Source: Brachionus rotundiformis (Eukaryota > Rotifera > Eurotatoria > Ploima > Brachionidae). From it: a DNA stretch of 64,000 bases. The notes under the pieces were generated by a model. It saw only the letters and a list, made by a program, of their open reading frames with translations. It was not told the origin of the DNA and did no database searches. The translations under genes were made by a program, and so were the position numbers. The stretch lies in contig JAESIW010000166.1 of NCBI GenBank assembly GCA_016802295.1, forward strand, positions 102,156 through 166,155, written 5' to 3'. Position 1 is the first letter of the stretch. The number at the start of each line of letters is the position of its first letter. Below, in pieces: positions 10,980-22,383 of this stretch.

Positions 10980-12816
10980 TCAAACTCTCTTTTTTAATAA
11001 CACCTTAATACCATTTTTTGGAAATCTGACCACTCCTTCTTCATATTCCAACTTATGAGTTTTGTCCAATGATTCCAAAAATTCAAAATTGACAATCAAC
11101 TTGCACAGAGCTATCTTGAGCTCAATAAGAGCAAACTTCATGCCAATACAATTTCTGGGTCCGTTGCCAAAAGCCATGAAAGCAAGTGGATTTCGTTTGA
11201 CTTGGTGTCTCGGTGGATAGAACTGGTTTGGATCGTGTGGTCCCCACAGATCGGCATCAAAATGAATGCTCAGCACATCGACAGCTATCGGTGTATCGAC
11301 TGGTATGTCAATTCCCTTAATGGTTGTCTTTTTGGTACATCTACGTGCCACAACTCTTTTTATTCAAATTAGTTAATTAATCTACATATAGTTAAATAAA
11401 AAATTCAAATTACGAATTGCCGATCGGATAGTATCTAAGGACTTCCTTGACAAACCAGTCGAGATATTTGAGCTCTTGGACCGAGTCTGAATTGATTAGG
11501 CTCAGATCAGTTCCAAAAGCTGCCGATATCTCGTCATGTAGTCTCAATTGTTCATCTGGATGAGTGGCAAGCACATGGCTGGCATAGCTCAATGCTGTGC
11601 TAGTGGTTTCGTAGCCAGCCAGCATAAAGAGAACTAAATTGGCTTCTACTTCCTTGAAACAATGTTTTTATATTAATAAAATTTTATTAATATCAATAAA
11701 TAATACTTTTGGACTTAGTATTTTTTTAATTTCTGAATAATCAAAAGACTTTTCAGTATTGTAATCAGCACTTGCATCAATAAGTAGCTGAATATAATCC
11801 TTTTTCTTGAGGTTTTCCTGGTCAAGTCTTTTTTTGACCAATTCACCTATTCTATTACGAAGCCAAAAATATGGTAATAGTTTTTCATGATTTGCAAAAT
11901 TTGCTTTTACAATCATCAAAATGGTAAGAACAAATAGAACGAATTCTTTCATTTCGTAAAAGTAGATACCAAGATACTGTGGCAAGATTAAATTGGAAGA
12001 AATTCTAAACACTTCTTCACATTTTTTAAAATATAAATTATCTTTTTCATACTGCATGTTTATATCAACACCAAATGCACAATTCCAAATGCTGTCCATG
12101 GTAAATCTTTTGAAATACTCGGACACATTGACCTCTTTGTTTGCCTCGCTGTCTTTATTCAACACATCTATCAGCCTGTCAGCACAATTGACCAAAATAG
12201 GACCAAGCTTTATAAATAAATGAACACAATTTATCTTAATTTCAATTTATTTATCTCTTTACTTCTCTCAATTTGGCCGAAGAGAATGTCGGATTCATTA
12301 TCATTCTCATTCTCTTCCATCTGCCTTTGGTAGACTGAAACAGATCCGAATTGGGATCATTGTCCTTACGACTTAAATATCCCTTTTTTCTTGCAGAGAA
12401 ATTGGTAGATTGTTTGATAAAAACCTCTTGGATAATATCCAAATCACTGGTAACTATGACTGGCAAATGTCCTTCAAAATACCCATAAGTTTTACCATAT
12501 TTTTCTGTCCAGTCTCTCAGTATTTCAGAGTAGTTTTTATTCTTTATAAGTTGGCGAAAGTTGCCATAAAAGAACTCATGCTCCGGGCTTTTGAGGCCTC
12601 TTTTCTTGAAGAATCGATAAGAGTACCAAATTTTACTATTTTTACAGAAAAAAAGATAAAGGTTTTTAAAGCGGCTTTTTCAAATTACCCTAGGTAAACA
12701 AGGCTAATACTTGCCAATGTTATCGAAGATACTTTTAAAACACTGATTGGATTTATTTCTAGTTGAGTAATTTTTTCCAATATCTGCTCAACATTCAAAT
12801 GTCTTAAGTTTTCCAT
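10980..12816 (-). CDS. Cytochrome P450, CYP3 clan, array copy B
   Basis: Five exons, 12816-12689, 12635-12263, 12207-11707, 11652-11414 and 11355-10980, join to 538 residues. Exons 2, 3 and 4 have exactly the same lengths as in copy A (373, 501 and 239 nt). It has the same haem-binding FGNGPRNCIGM, ExxR and AGYETTSTAL motifs. Intron 2 is the same as in copies A and C, but intron 4 is unrelated to the intron 4 shared by A and C, although B lies between them. The F-G region (NLYFKKCEEVFRISSNLILP and onwards) starts like copy C and then diverges from both. Probably an ER monooxygenase with different substrate preference from A and C; this is inference from the placement of variable residues. Confidence 0.93.
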
Positions 12817-13912
12817 TTTTTTGATATTTTTTTCAATTTTAGAGAATTTTATATCATAATAATTTATAATAATTTTTGAATGATCTTGCTATTTTTGCTT
12901 TATGAAAAATTCTGGCATTACAAAGCCCTTTTACGAAGCAAAAAAGCTTTTCAAAAAATCATGATTTTTAATTTTTTTAAATTATTATACACTTTATAAT
13001 TTAATACCAACTCCTAACAAATGTTGATATTGTTTAAATTTAACATAAAAATAATTTTCTTGATCAATTTTTGATTCAAATGGTAATTTTCAAATAGTTT
13101 ACCACAAAATGTTTGACAAAATACTTCTAATTAATTTTCAAGTTTATTTTTAAATAAATAGCGAGACAGTCATTTATGGAAAAATAAGAATAACCACTTT
13201 GGAAAATTCTTTGTCAATCTGTATGAAATTTTACTCTTGTTAAATGTTGATTTTCCATATTAAAATTCCAAAGAGCAAATAATTACAATCTAGTTCATTT
13301 TTATATCTTGGATAAAATAATCAGTTTGACAAATCATCAATAGATATTGTATAAATTTGAATTTTTAACCATTTTTATGAAAGATAAAAAAGTGACCAAA
13401 TTTCCTATATTTTAATTTCATTTGGTCACTAGTTTTCTGGTCCATCAACTTGCTTATCAAAATTTTCTCTTACTTAAGAAAATAATATTAATTATTAAAG
13501 TATTATTCTTATTTTAAATTATTAGAATAAAGTCTTCACTTAATTATTTTATTAATGGTTTTTAAAATTTGGTCCATCATCATCATATATAGTCCTGAAA
13601 TTGTTAATTAGTCATTATATCCTTATCACAAAAAGTTCATATCAACACAGCCTCTCTTATTTATTCATATTTTTAATCACTCACTGAAAAGAGACTTGCT
13701 GGTAAAATTATACTATAATGGGCTTTTTTAAAAATTGGAATAAAAAAAGCATTTAAAGATCAGTCAAGTATTCATTATTCAATTTAATCTAATAGTTATT
13801 TTTAAAATAAAAAAGAAAAATTTTATTATTTACTTAATTATAAAATTAAAATAAATATTTTATTAAATAAAAACTAATTTCACTATCATCAAGGTAATAT
13901 TATTTAATGGAT
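12817..13912. other. Intergenic between P450 B and C
   Basis: About 1.1 kb of AT-rich spacer on the 5' side of copy B and the 3' side of copy C. I see no ORF, tRNA or clear repeat. Confidence 0.45.
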
Positions 13913-15791
13913 TTAACAATATGTTTTTCTTTTATTTAATAAAATAGTAACTCCATTTTTTGGAGATCTAACAGCTCCTTCAATTAGATTGATGTCATTT
14001 AACCTATGGTAAGACTTTGGCAAAAATTCAAAATCGACAATCAACTTGCACAGAGCTATCTTGAGCTCAATAAGAGCAAACTTCATGCCAATACAATTTC
14101 TGGGTCCGTTGCCAAAAGCCATGAAAGCAAGTGGATTTCGTTTGACTTGGTGTCTCGGTGGATAGAACTGGTTTGGATCGTGTGGTCCCCACAGATCGGC
14201 ATCAAAATGAATGCTCAGCACATCGACAGCTATCGGTGTATCGACTGGTATGTCTATTCCCTTAATGGTTGTCTTTTTGGTGCATCTACGTGCCACAACT
14301 CTTTAATATCATTGATTAATAAAAGAATATTCTATTATCTATATTTAATACATACGAATTGGCTATGGGATAGAATCTAAGCACTTCCTTGACAAACCAG
14401 TCGAGATATTTCAGCTCTTGGACCGAGTCTGAATTGATTAGACTCAGATCATTTCCAAAAGCTGCTGATATCTCGTCATGTAGTCTCAACTGTTCATCTG
14501 GATGAGTTGCAAGCACATGGCTGGCATAGCTTAATGTGGTACTTGTGGTTTCATATCCAGCGAGCATAAACAAAATAAGATTTGCTTTAATTTCCTTTAA
14601 AAAAAGTTACACATAAATATATTCAATTTGACAATTTGTTACCAAGCTGGATAAAAATTTTCTAGTTTCAAAAAGATCATAATTTTCACTTTCCAACTTG
14701 GAATCAATTAGTAATTGAATGTAGTCTTTTCTTTTATTATCCTTATTTTCTCTTAATTCAACAATTTCTTGAACTTTCTCATTTAGCCAAATAAATGGAA
14801 TCAATTTTTTTGGATCAACAAATTTTGACAAAACTGTCATTATAATAATTAAATATTCCAAAATAAGTTCTTTAAATTCGTGAAAAAAAACACCTAGATA
14901 TTCGGCCAAAGACAACTCTAGTGTTCTCAGAAATATTTCTTCACATTTTTTAAAATATAAATTATCTTTTTCATACTGCATGTTTATATCAACACCAAAT
15001 GCACAATTCCAAATGCTGTCCATGGTAAATCTTTTGAAATACTCGGACACATTGACCTCTTTGTTTGCCTCGCTGTCTTTATTCAACACATCTATCAGCC
15101 TGTCAGCACAATTGACCAAAATAGGACCAAGCTTTATAAATAAATGAACACAATTTATCTTAATTTCAATTTATTTATCTCTTTACTTCTCTTAATTTGG
15201 CCGAAGAGAATGTAGGATTCATTATCATTCTCATTCTCTTCCATCTGCCTTTGGTAGATGTAAACAAATTGGAACTTGGATCATTTTCTTTCCTGTTCAA
15301 ATTTGATTTCTTTTGCGAACAATTTATTTTTAAATTATTTTTAAAATAAATTAATTCTTTACTTTTCTAGCCGAGAAATTGGTAGATTGTTTAATAAAAA
15401 CCTCTTGGATAATTTCCAGATCACTGGTAACTATGACTGGCAAATGTCCTTCAAAATACCCATAGGTTTTACCATATTTTTCTGTCCATTTTTTGATAAC
15501 CTCTGAATAATTTTTGTCCTTATGGATTTGACGAAAGTTGCCGTAAAAGAACTCATGATCCGGGCTTTTGAGGCCTCTTTTCTTGAAGAATCGATATGAG
15601 TACCATATTTTTCTAAATTAGAAATTGGATAAACAAATCAAATTAATAATTTGATTATACCCTAAATAGATTAGTCCAAGACCAAGTAATGTTGTTGAGG
15701 AAGCTTTTAGAAGCGTGAGTGGGTCTGGTAAGTAATTTTCAATTTTAAATTGGTTCAGCTCAAGCCAAATGGATTCCCAATCAAAAGCCAT
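13913..15791 (-). CDS. Cytochrome P450, CYP3 clan, array copy C (extra intron)
   Basis: Six exons, 15791-15661, 15612-15363, 15309-15187, 15131-14643, 14594-14356 and 14300-13913, join to 539 residues. The exon corresponding to exon 2 of copies A and B is split by a 53 bp intron (15310-15362). The two pieces add to exactly 373 nt, the uninterrupted length in A and B, and the split falls between two Lys codons in phase 0. The core motifs (AGYETTSTTL, ExxR, FGNGPRNCIGM) are intact. Intron 4 is essentially the same sequence as in copy A. Exon 3 is 12 nt shorter than in A and B because of the variable F-G region. Likely function as for the other copies. Confidence 0.92.
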
Positions 15792-16060
15792 TTTTTTTAA
15801 ATTTTTATAATAAACATAAAATATTTTAAATGTTAATTTGAGTACACAGGTAAAACTAGATACTTAATTAAGAGAATTGTTGCAATAATTATTGGTAGCG
15901 ATTTTTTTTTCCAGAGAAAATTGTTTATTTGAACAAATCTCATTATACATTTTATTTTCTAAATATATTGATTTTAAAAGTATTTAATTAAACAAATATT
16001 TGATAATAATTGTCAAGGAAGAAAAAAATAAAACTTGAAAAACTTTATTTGATCAATAAT

Positions 16061-16552
16061 TTAATCTTTGATTAATTTTTCGAAATAAATCGGAAATAGC
16101 TTCAGTTTAGGATCTAGATAATTAACTCGGCTCTCAGTTTCGTATGTGTTCACTCTTGGCTCATGTACCACCTCTGGCTGGTGTCCAGGATGGGCTACCA
16201 CCCGATGCACTAGATGCAAAGGAATAATCAATCTTGCCACTTAACAAAATACTAATCTACCTGGTAAATAGGCTGCTTTTTCCTGTAAACTAACTGGTAC
16301 ATATTTGCTACTGTTGGTATTCAGTTCCGAGTGTGTTGTCTCATAAGCGTAGCCATAGCTCTAATTTTTAAAAGTTAGAATTTTGTTATCTATTTTTTTA
16401 AATTGACTAAATGAGACTAGACTTAGTGGTCGGTGCTCGCGGACATAATTCTTGTCACTACGGTCCTCATTCCAATTATTTTCCAAAACATCGCATCTAT
16501 ATCGGTTGATGCCAGTTCTGTTCTTGTCCGGGTGATGTAAATTCTGCGACAT
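16061..16552 (-). CDS. CFAP68: CFAP68 (C11orf1)-like ciliary microtubule inner protein
   Basis: Three exons, 16552-16418, 16360-16261 and 16209-16061, join in frame to 127 residues. It resembles human CFAP68 in order and spacing: a Y-R-C segment, the NNWNEDRSDKNYVR block (human NWNQERYDLRN), a YAYETTHSEL block (human YFETTYDTSY), and HPGHQPEVVHEPR (human FPGHQPELDPPR). CFAP68 lies inside axonemal doublet microtubules of motile cilia. The first donor (GTCTCA) is weak, so the first exon boundary is the least certain part; phase requires it there. Function is assigned by recalled similarity to a small protein, without a database search. The neighbouring GPCR is on the same strand but unrelated. 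Confidence 0.7.
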
Positions 16553-16740
16553 AATTAAGTCTTTTTAGTTCAAGAATAAAACTTTTAAAACAAAATAACT
16601 TGAATCAAATAAAATGTTTCCATGGATCTTGATTATATAATTTTCAGTCAAAATATTAGAGAAAAAAAAAAGAATAAAGAAACATTTATTCTAATTAATT
16701 AAAATATTTATTGATAAAAAAAAATAATAATAATAAAACA

Positions 16741-18142
16741 TTAAATACAGTTAGATATTTGAGTCCTATTTGTACCACATATGAGGGACTTGGTTTGCTC
16801 ATGGCTCTCTGAAGATGACTTTATTTCGAACTTGTTCTCGTTGGTGTCGACTTTTTCGGATAGACTTCTGGGCCTTTTTTTCCAACAGCTTAACACCTTG
16901 CCAATAATGTGCCGGAAGCCTTCGCGAAAATTTCTTGACATAAACGAGTACACAATTGGATTAATACAACTATTGACATAAGATAAGACAAAAAAGCTAA
17001 TTCTCAAATACCACAATATTCCATGATTGACATTTGGTAAAACTTTGAACGAAACTAGAAGATTGTTGATAGTCAATGGTGACCAACTTAAGAAAAATAT
17101 GGCTATGATGCAAATAAGCATTTTGATGATTTGCTTCCGGGTTGTTTCATCATCGCAGCGCACCGAGGCCATTCTTGTGCTTTTTTTGGAAATTTCGCGC
17201 ATCACTGAACCTTTTTCTGTGTCCTCAGACCTTGGAAAATAATTTTTTTTTTTTTCTTTATAATTTAAAATAAAATTTGCAAAAATAATCTACTTGATGA
17301 CTTGTAGGCTCACATTTTCGGTCAATTTACGCCTTGTGTCTGGCATTTTCCACAATTTGATACAAATTTTTGCGTATGTAAAAATCATAATTGACATTGG
17401 TAAAACGAGAATTATCGATGAGCGATAAATCTCGAAAATTTTCCAATTAATAGGTGACCATACGCGGATGCAAATGTAAACTTGACGCTTGATGCCGGTC
17501 TTGACCGCTTCTTTGCCAAATACCACCGGCAAAGCGGCAATCATAGACAAATTCCATATCAACAAGATGATTATTTTGGCCCTTTTTCTCGTGCACGTGT
17601 ACTTGGCTCTGAGTGGATGCAAAATTGCCAAATATCTTTCCAAACTCATCATGGTCAAGTTTATTACAGAACAAATGGCAGTGAAAAATTGCATGTAATT
17701 AAACACCTTGCACATTGTGGGCCCAAAAAGCCATTCATTCGTGAAAAACTCGGTTATCTTTTATCAAAAAATAATTAATAATTTGAATAATCTAAATTTG
17801 GTGTTGTTTAATTACTTTAATTGGGACACAAATTATGATTAGAAGGAGATCTGCAGTGGCTAGGCTAAGAAGAAACAAGTTGGTAATACTCTGCAGCTTT
17901 TTTAGGTAGATGATAGAAAAAATGACCAGGAGATTGCCAAAAAATCCAAGAACAAATGTCAATGAATAGATAAGAACAGATGGAATGAATTTAACTAGCC
18001 ATTGGAACATGTATTTTTGTTGATCCATGCTAAATAATTCATGATAGTCGAAGTCATAGTCAAGTGACTTGTTAGATAAAAAAGTTAAATTTTTCATTCT
18101 GATCTCACCGTCAAAAATTAAAAAATTGATTTTATGATACAA
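16741..18142 (-). CDS. Rhodopsin-family GPCR, neuropeptide-receptor-like
   Basis: Three exons, 18142-17816, 17757-17294 and 17230-16741, join to 426 residues with seven hydrophobic segments. TM1 carries GFFGNLLV, TM2 SLATADLLL, the first extracellular loop ends in WLFGPTMCK (disulphide Cys), the TM3 end is LERY (DRY variant) and TM6 is FLSWSPLT (replacing the usual CWxP). TM7 has CINPIVYSFMS (NPxxY), followed by helix 8 and a polar Ser-rich tail. N-glycosylation sites NLT and NKS precede TM1. The HPLRAKYTCTRKRAK intracellular loop 2 and TM7 resemble class A peptide receptors (TRH, cholecystokinin or trissin-receptor-like). I cannot name the ligand. The second in-frame Met (MKNLTF) is an equally possible start. 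Confidence 0.88.
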
Positions 18143-21100
18143 TTAAAAAGAAAAAAAAATTTTTTTTTTATTATTGATTTTTATTAATTGAATAATTTTA
18201 TCTAAGATAAACATTAAATGGATTAGTTTTTTTTTAAATGTTAATTTGTTTAACTTAAAAGAGAAAATTCAAATTAAAAAAAAAATTTATATAAATAAAT
18301 TAGATTGTGTAATAATATTTTCGTTGAAGAACGGAAATAAATTAGACTCAATCGGAGATAAAATCAATTATCTAAAATGTCAAAAAAAACAGCTTTGGTA
18401 AATAAAGTACCTAATTTTAAATATCGCTTTAACTCTATCTGGCAGCCTTTATAAATCATTTTAGGCATTTTAAAGTTAACTAATTGATCATTTAATAAAT
18501 GATGAGCATATTTTTTTACTCTTTTTTTTGCTTAAAAATTATCTTAAGATTTAAATCCCGATCAGGCAATTCATTCTATGTCAGATAAATTTATTTGACA
18601 GATAAAAATCTGTACCAAGTCATGCTAAAGCTCTTGTGGAACTTAATTTGCATAATATACACCTAATTTAGCACGGTCTTTAAGGCGCTTGAGCCTACCG
18701 GGAAAAGTCGACTACTTGAATTAATTTCATTACCAGCATTTGTTAAAGGATCCTTCCATGCTCCATCCAAGCATGATTTCCTCTCATTTTCTCTAATTGA
18801 CGGCATTGTTCAGACAAAAAGGCAATTTTTTATCAAATATTTACCTCATTAGGCTCTAAGTGATCTTATGTTTGGTAACTTGCAGTTATTTTTCTAAATT
18901 TAGATAGCTAAATCTTGAGCGTCATTTAGTCAAATAGTTAATCAAATTAGCTAGGAACTTATGCCTTAGCAATTTGATCCATAAGAATATAAAAACTGCC
19001 TAATCCCAAATAAAAATTATTATTATTAGTATTTTCTTCTGGTATAAACTTAAACTGTGTTGATAAATATAAAATTAAGATTAAAAAATTTTATTTGTTA
19101 TGCTCATTTTTTTTATATTTTGATGAAAAAAAAAATAGTTTATTTTTTTTTAATATATCTTATGGACTAGAAAAAAAAAAGAAATTTAATATTTAGATTT
19201 GATTATAACTTAATATATTTAATAAACAATTATTTTTGATTGAAATGAACAACAAATTTATTTTGAATTTTGTTGATTGGATTTGGAATAGCTCAAATTT
19301 TTGGATAAGTAGTGATCAATTCGCAAATTGGTTCTCTAGGTACTAATGTTTCCTTTAATTTTTTAATAATTAAATATCACGTGATTATATCCGATTTGTC
19401 ATGGCTTAAAGCAGCCAAGCAAATTCAGAGACCATATTTGTGATCAAATAAACTTCGCTGATTAGAATAAAAAATTATATTTTATTCATAACGCCATAAA
19501 ATAACTAGGCCTTTGACAATAAAATTTTTTATTACTTTTTGAATAAAATAAATTGAGTTCTCAAATTTACTCTTTAATTGAACATTATTTAATTTAATCA
19601 AATGACAAAATTCTCTACCCACTCATTACCAGAAATAAATTTTAAATTTATAAAAAAAGTATTTATTTTGTTAAAAATTATTTAAAAAAATTCTGCTTAT
19701 TCTATCTATATGTATTCGACTAAAGATCGATTAATTTATCCTTATTGTTCATATTTTTGATGCTTGATTTATTTATTATATGTTTTTTTTTTTTATAAGT
19801 AATTGTATAATAAACGATTGATCATAAAATATTGGCACTATTATTCATATGCTATCAATAAATTAAGAAAATTATTGTTTTTTTTATCTTTTCTTTTCTT
19901 TTTTTTTTCAACCATTCAATTTATCCATATATAATTTAATTATGTTAGATAAGAAAAGGAAATTTTCGAACTGAAAACTCTTTATTATTAAAAAATTTTA
20001 TTAAATTTAAAACAGCTACGAAATGCTAAAATGCTACGAACTTAATTAAAATTTAACTATTTATACATTTGGAATGAATTATTGGAATAAAATTAGTCCT
20101 AAATTTAATAAGAAAATCTAAAATTTAATTTAAAATTCAAATTTGAACAAATCCTTAAATGTTTTTATAGAATAGATAATATCGTAGATTTTTTTTAAGC
20201 CAGATTCTAGAAAAACTAGCTTATCGACAATCTTTAAATGATGATAGACAAGACAATTTTCTAAAGCAGATATAAAATAAAAATTAGATACAAGAGGATT
20301 AATTTATTTTAATCAAAAAATGGATCTTTATTAAAAAAATAGAAAAATTGATTCCAAATTATTTTGACTAGGAACCCAAAAAGTTTATTTTCTTTTTCGT
20401 ATTTTATATAATAATTTTTGAAGAGAAAAATTAAAAAAGTAATTAATTTGGCTTCTTCCAGACTCAAAGTTCGTTTAGCTCAAAGATATATTTTTTTTCC
20501 GTATAGGCCCAATTGCTTGAGCAAATGATTAATTTATTTTTTTAAACTGACGTTGAATTATCTAATAAGATGATTATACAAAAATTCAATCTGCTATTAT
20601 TATTTTTTAAAAGATAATAAATTTTAAAAATCAATAATTATTTATAGTTAAAAATTAATTTTTTTTTGAATATATTATTAGAATAAAATTTCTAATATTA
20701 TTTAAAAAAATAATATTAATCAAAAATTAAAAATAAAGATTAAATAAGTTGATTTACCTTTTAGGAAAAAGCTTTTAGAAGCTTTAAAAAGAATAAACAT
20801 TAATTTTTGTTAGCTATTGTTTTAACAACTTATTTACTTAAGGTAAAATTTTGACAATTAAAAAATATAAAAAATGATAATAACTCCTAAACTCCTGACA
20901 TTTTTATGCTATTAGATAGCATTTTTTGTTGCTATTTTTGATAACTTGGTATTTTTTGAATTTTCAATTAATTATACAAATGAAAAAGTGCTTGTTTTAC
21001 CATTTCAATGACAAATGAATTCATTTTATTATCTTTTTTGATACAATTTTTATGATTTTTAAATTAATTCAATGGAAAAAGACTGTATAAATGCCTATCG

Positions 21101-21347
21101 AGTTATATTTTAAAAAAAAATGAATTTAGATGAAGATATATTCAAATGATATATTCCTTAATGCATCATTAATGTATTAAAATAAAATATTTTTTGGCCA
21201 ATATTAATTCAATAAATCTACTAAATAAGAATGGGCGAGTAAGATTTTCAATGTTCACTATCAATTAGTAGGAATATTTATTAAAACAAGAACAACCATA
21301 TTTTGAATATTTAAATTGCATTGTTACCAGCAACAATTCAATTAGCC
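18143..21347. other. 3.2 kb gene-poor AT-rich stretch
   Basis: No coding-like ORF, tRNA or recognisable transposon on either strand. It is the second-longest empty stretch in an otherwise compact window. A slightly less AT-rich patch lies at about 18650-18720. It is upstream of the GPCR and may hold its regulatory sequence. Confidence 0.45.
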
Positions 21348-21656
21348 TCACAAATTTAGGTTATTTAACAAGGTACTTAAGGCTGTCTCTTTCACATAAG
21401 GAGGCGGTCCCTGCAGACTTTTTGACTTCAATGAAACCAGCTGCTTTAATGCCAAAATCCGCTTCTCGACGTTTAGTGTGCTCCTTCCATAGTATACATT
21501 TGTACTAGAGTCCAGCACGTAACCTTCAATTTCTAACTGAAGATCTATTATCTTCTTTAAATTAGCATCAAACTCCATCAATAGCTTGCTTTTCACTCCG
21601 GCTGTCCAGATCTAATGAACCGTTTTAATTGCTAATCTCTGACCTTTTGTGGCCAT
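21348..21656 (-). CDS. Small predicted protein of 88 residues, unrecognised
   Basis: I infer two exons, 21656-21644 and 21601-21348, separated by a 42 bp intron (donor GTCAGA, acceptor GGACAG). They give an 88-residue protein that starts MATKAG, is rich in Leu/Lys and looks helical, with motifs KSKLLMEFDANLKKIIDLQ and QGPPPYVKE. The larger exon has no in-frame ATG at its 5' end, so this start depends on the inferred first exon. Base composition is noticeably less AT-rich than the surroundings, which supports coding. No family is recognised; a small coiled-coil subunit of a larger complex is one possibility. It lies about 300 bp from a SINE, and an exapted or decayed fragment cannot be excluded. 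Confidence 0.5.
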
Positions 21657-21958
21657 CCCTTATCACTGCTATCATGTAATATATTATGGAACAATTAAAA
21701 GACTTCTAGTAACTAATTCTTTATTTATATTTAGTTTGAAGATAAATAATAATAAAAAAGAGCTGCTTATCTATGGAATCAAGGGCGTGACAAGTGACAA
21801 GATATTTAAAATGAGTAAGGATACTTTTATAAATTGCCAAATAAGGTGAAATGCATTTTAATAAGTTCTCGTTGATAAATTATTCAAAACATCAGCTAGT
21901 AATATGACATATGAGAGAATCTTATTTGTAAAATATTCTTCACTAATAGGCTGATATT

Positions 21959-22222
21959 CGTATAGCCGAGAGGTTTGCGTGTTAGTCATTCAAGCAGAGG
22001 GTCGAAGGTTCGATCCCCGCAAGGGGAGAGAATCTTATGAATGTCTCTGTAGTACGGGGCGACCAGTTTTCGACTGGGGATTTTAATAATTACGGCATAG
22101 ATGATCAACTCGATGCAGTCACCTCTCAGTGTCAGATCGGAGCATTCGCTCAAAAGGTACTTAGAAAGGAGATGAGCTCCCCCCTATGCTCCACAAGGAG
22201 TGAACAAGGTTAAAAAAAAAAA
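21959..22222 (+). mobile_element. tRNA-derived SINE with target-site duplication
   Basis: The head contains a perfect Pol III A box (TAGCCGAGAGG, 21963-21973) and B box (GGTTCGATCCC, 22007-22017), 33 bp apart as in a tRNA, but no acceptor stem closes, so it is not a functional tRNA gene. A body of about 190 bp unrelated to tRNA follows, and the element ends in an A-run (22212-22222). The flanks GGCTGATATT (21949-21958) and GGCTGCTATT (22223-22232) match at 9 of 10 positions and look like a target-site duplication. The body may share its 3' end with a partner LINE, which cannot be checked here. Confidence 0.8.
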
Positions 22223-22383
22223 GGCTGCTATTAGTTGAGACGAGTTCTAAATAAAATAAGAAAAAAAAAATTTACAATTTTATTCTAAATTAATTTAGGA
22301 ATATTCATTATTAAAATAAACAAATAAAGAATTAGAAAAGTTAGAAAAAAAAATATTCTCATTAGTTCAAATATTTGTACAGT

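Noticed and set aside
18143..21347. Possible CRISPR-like or satellite array in the long AT-rich gap
   Set aside because: I see no regularly spaced repeat unit; similarity among segments is only shared A/T runs.
21959..22031. Possible tRNA-Ser/Leu gene
   Set aside because: A and B boxes are good, but no acceptor stem or anticodon arm closes, and an A-tail and target-site duplication indicate a SINE.
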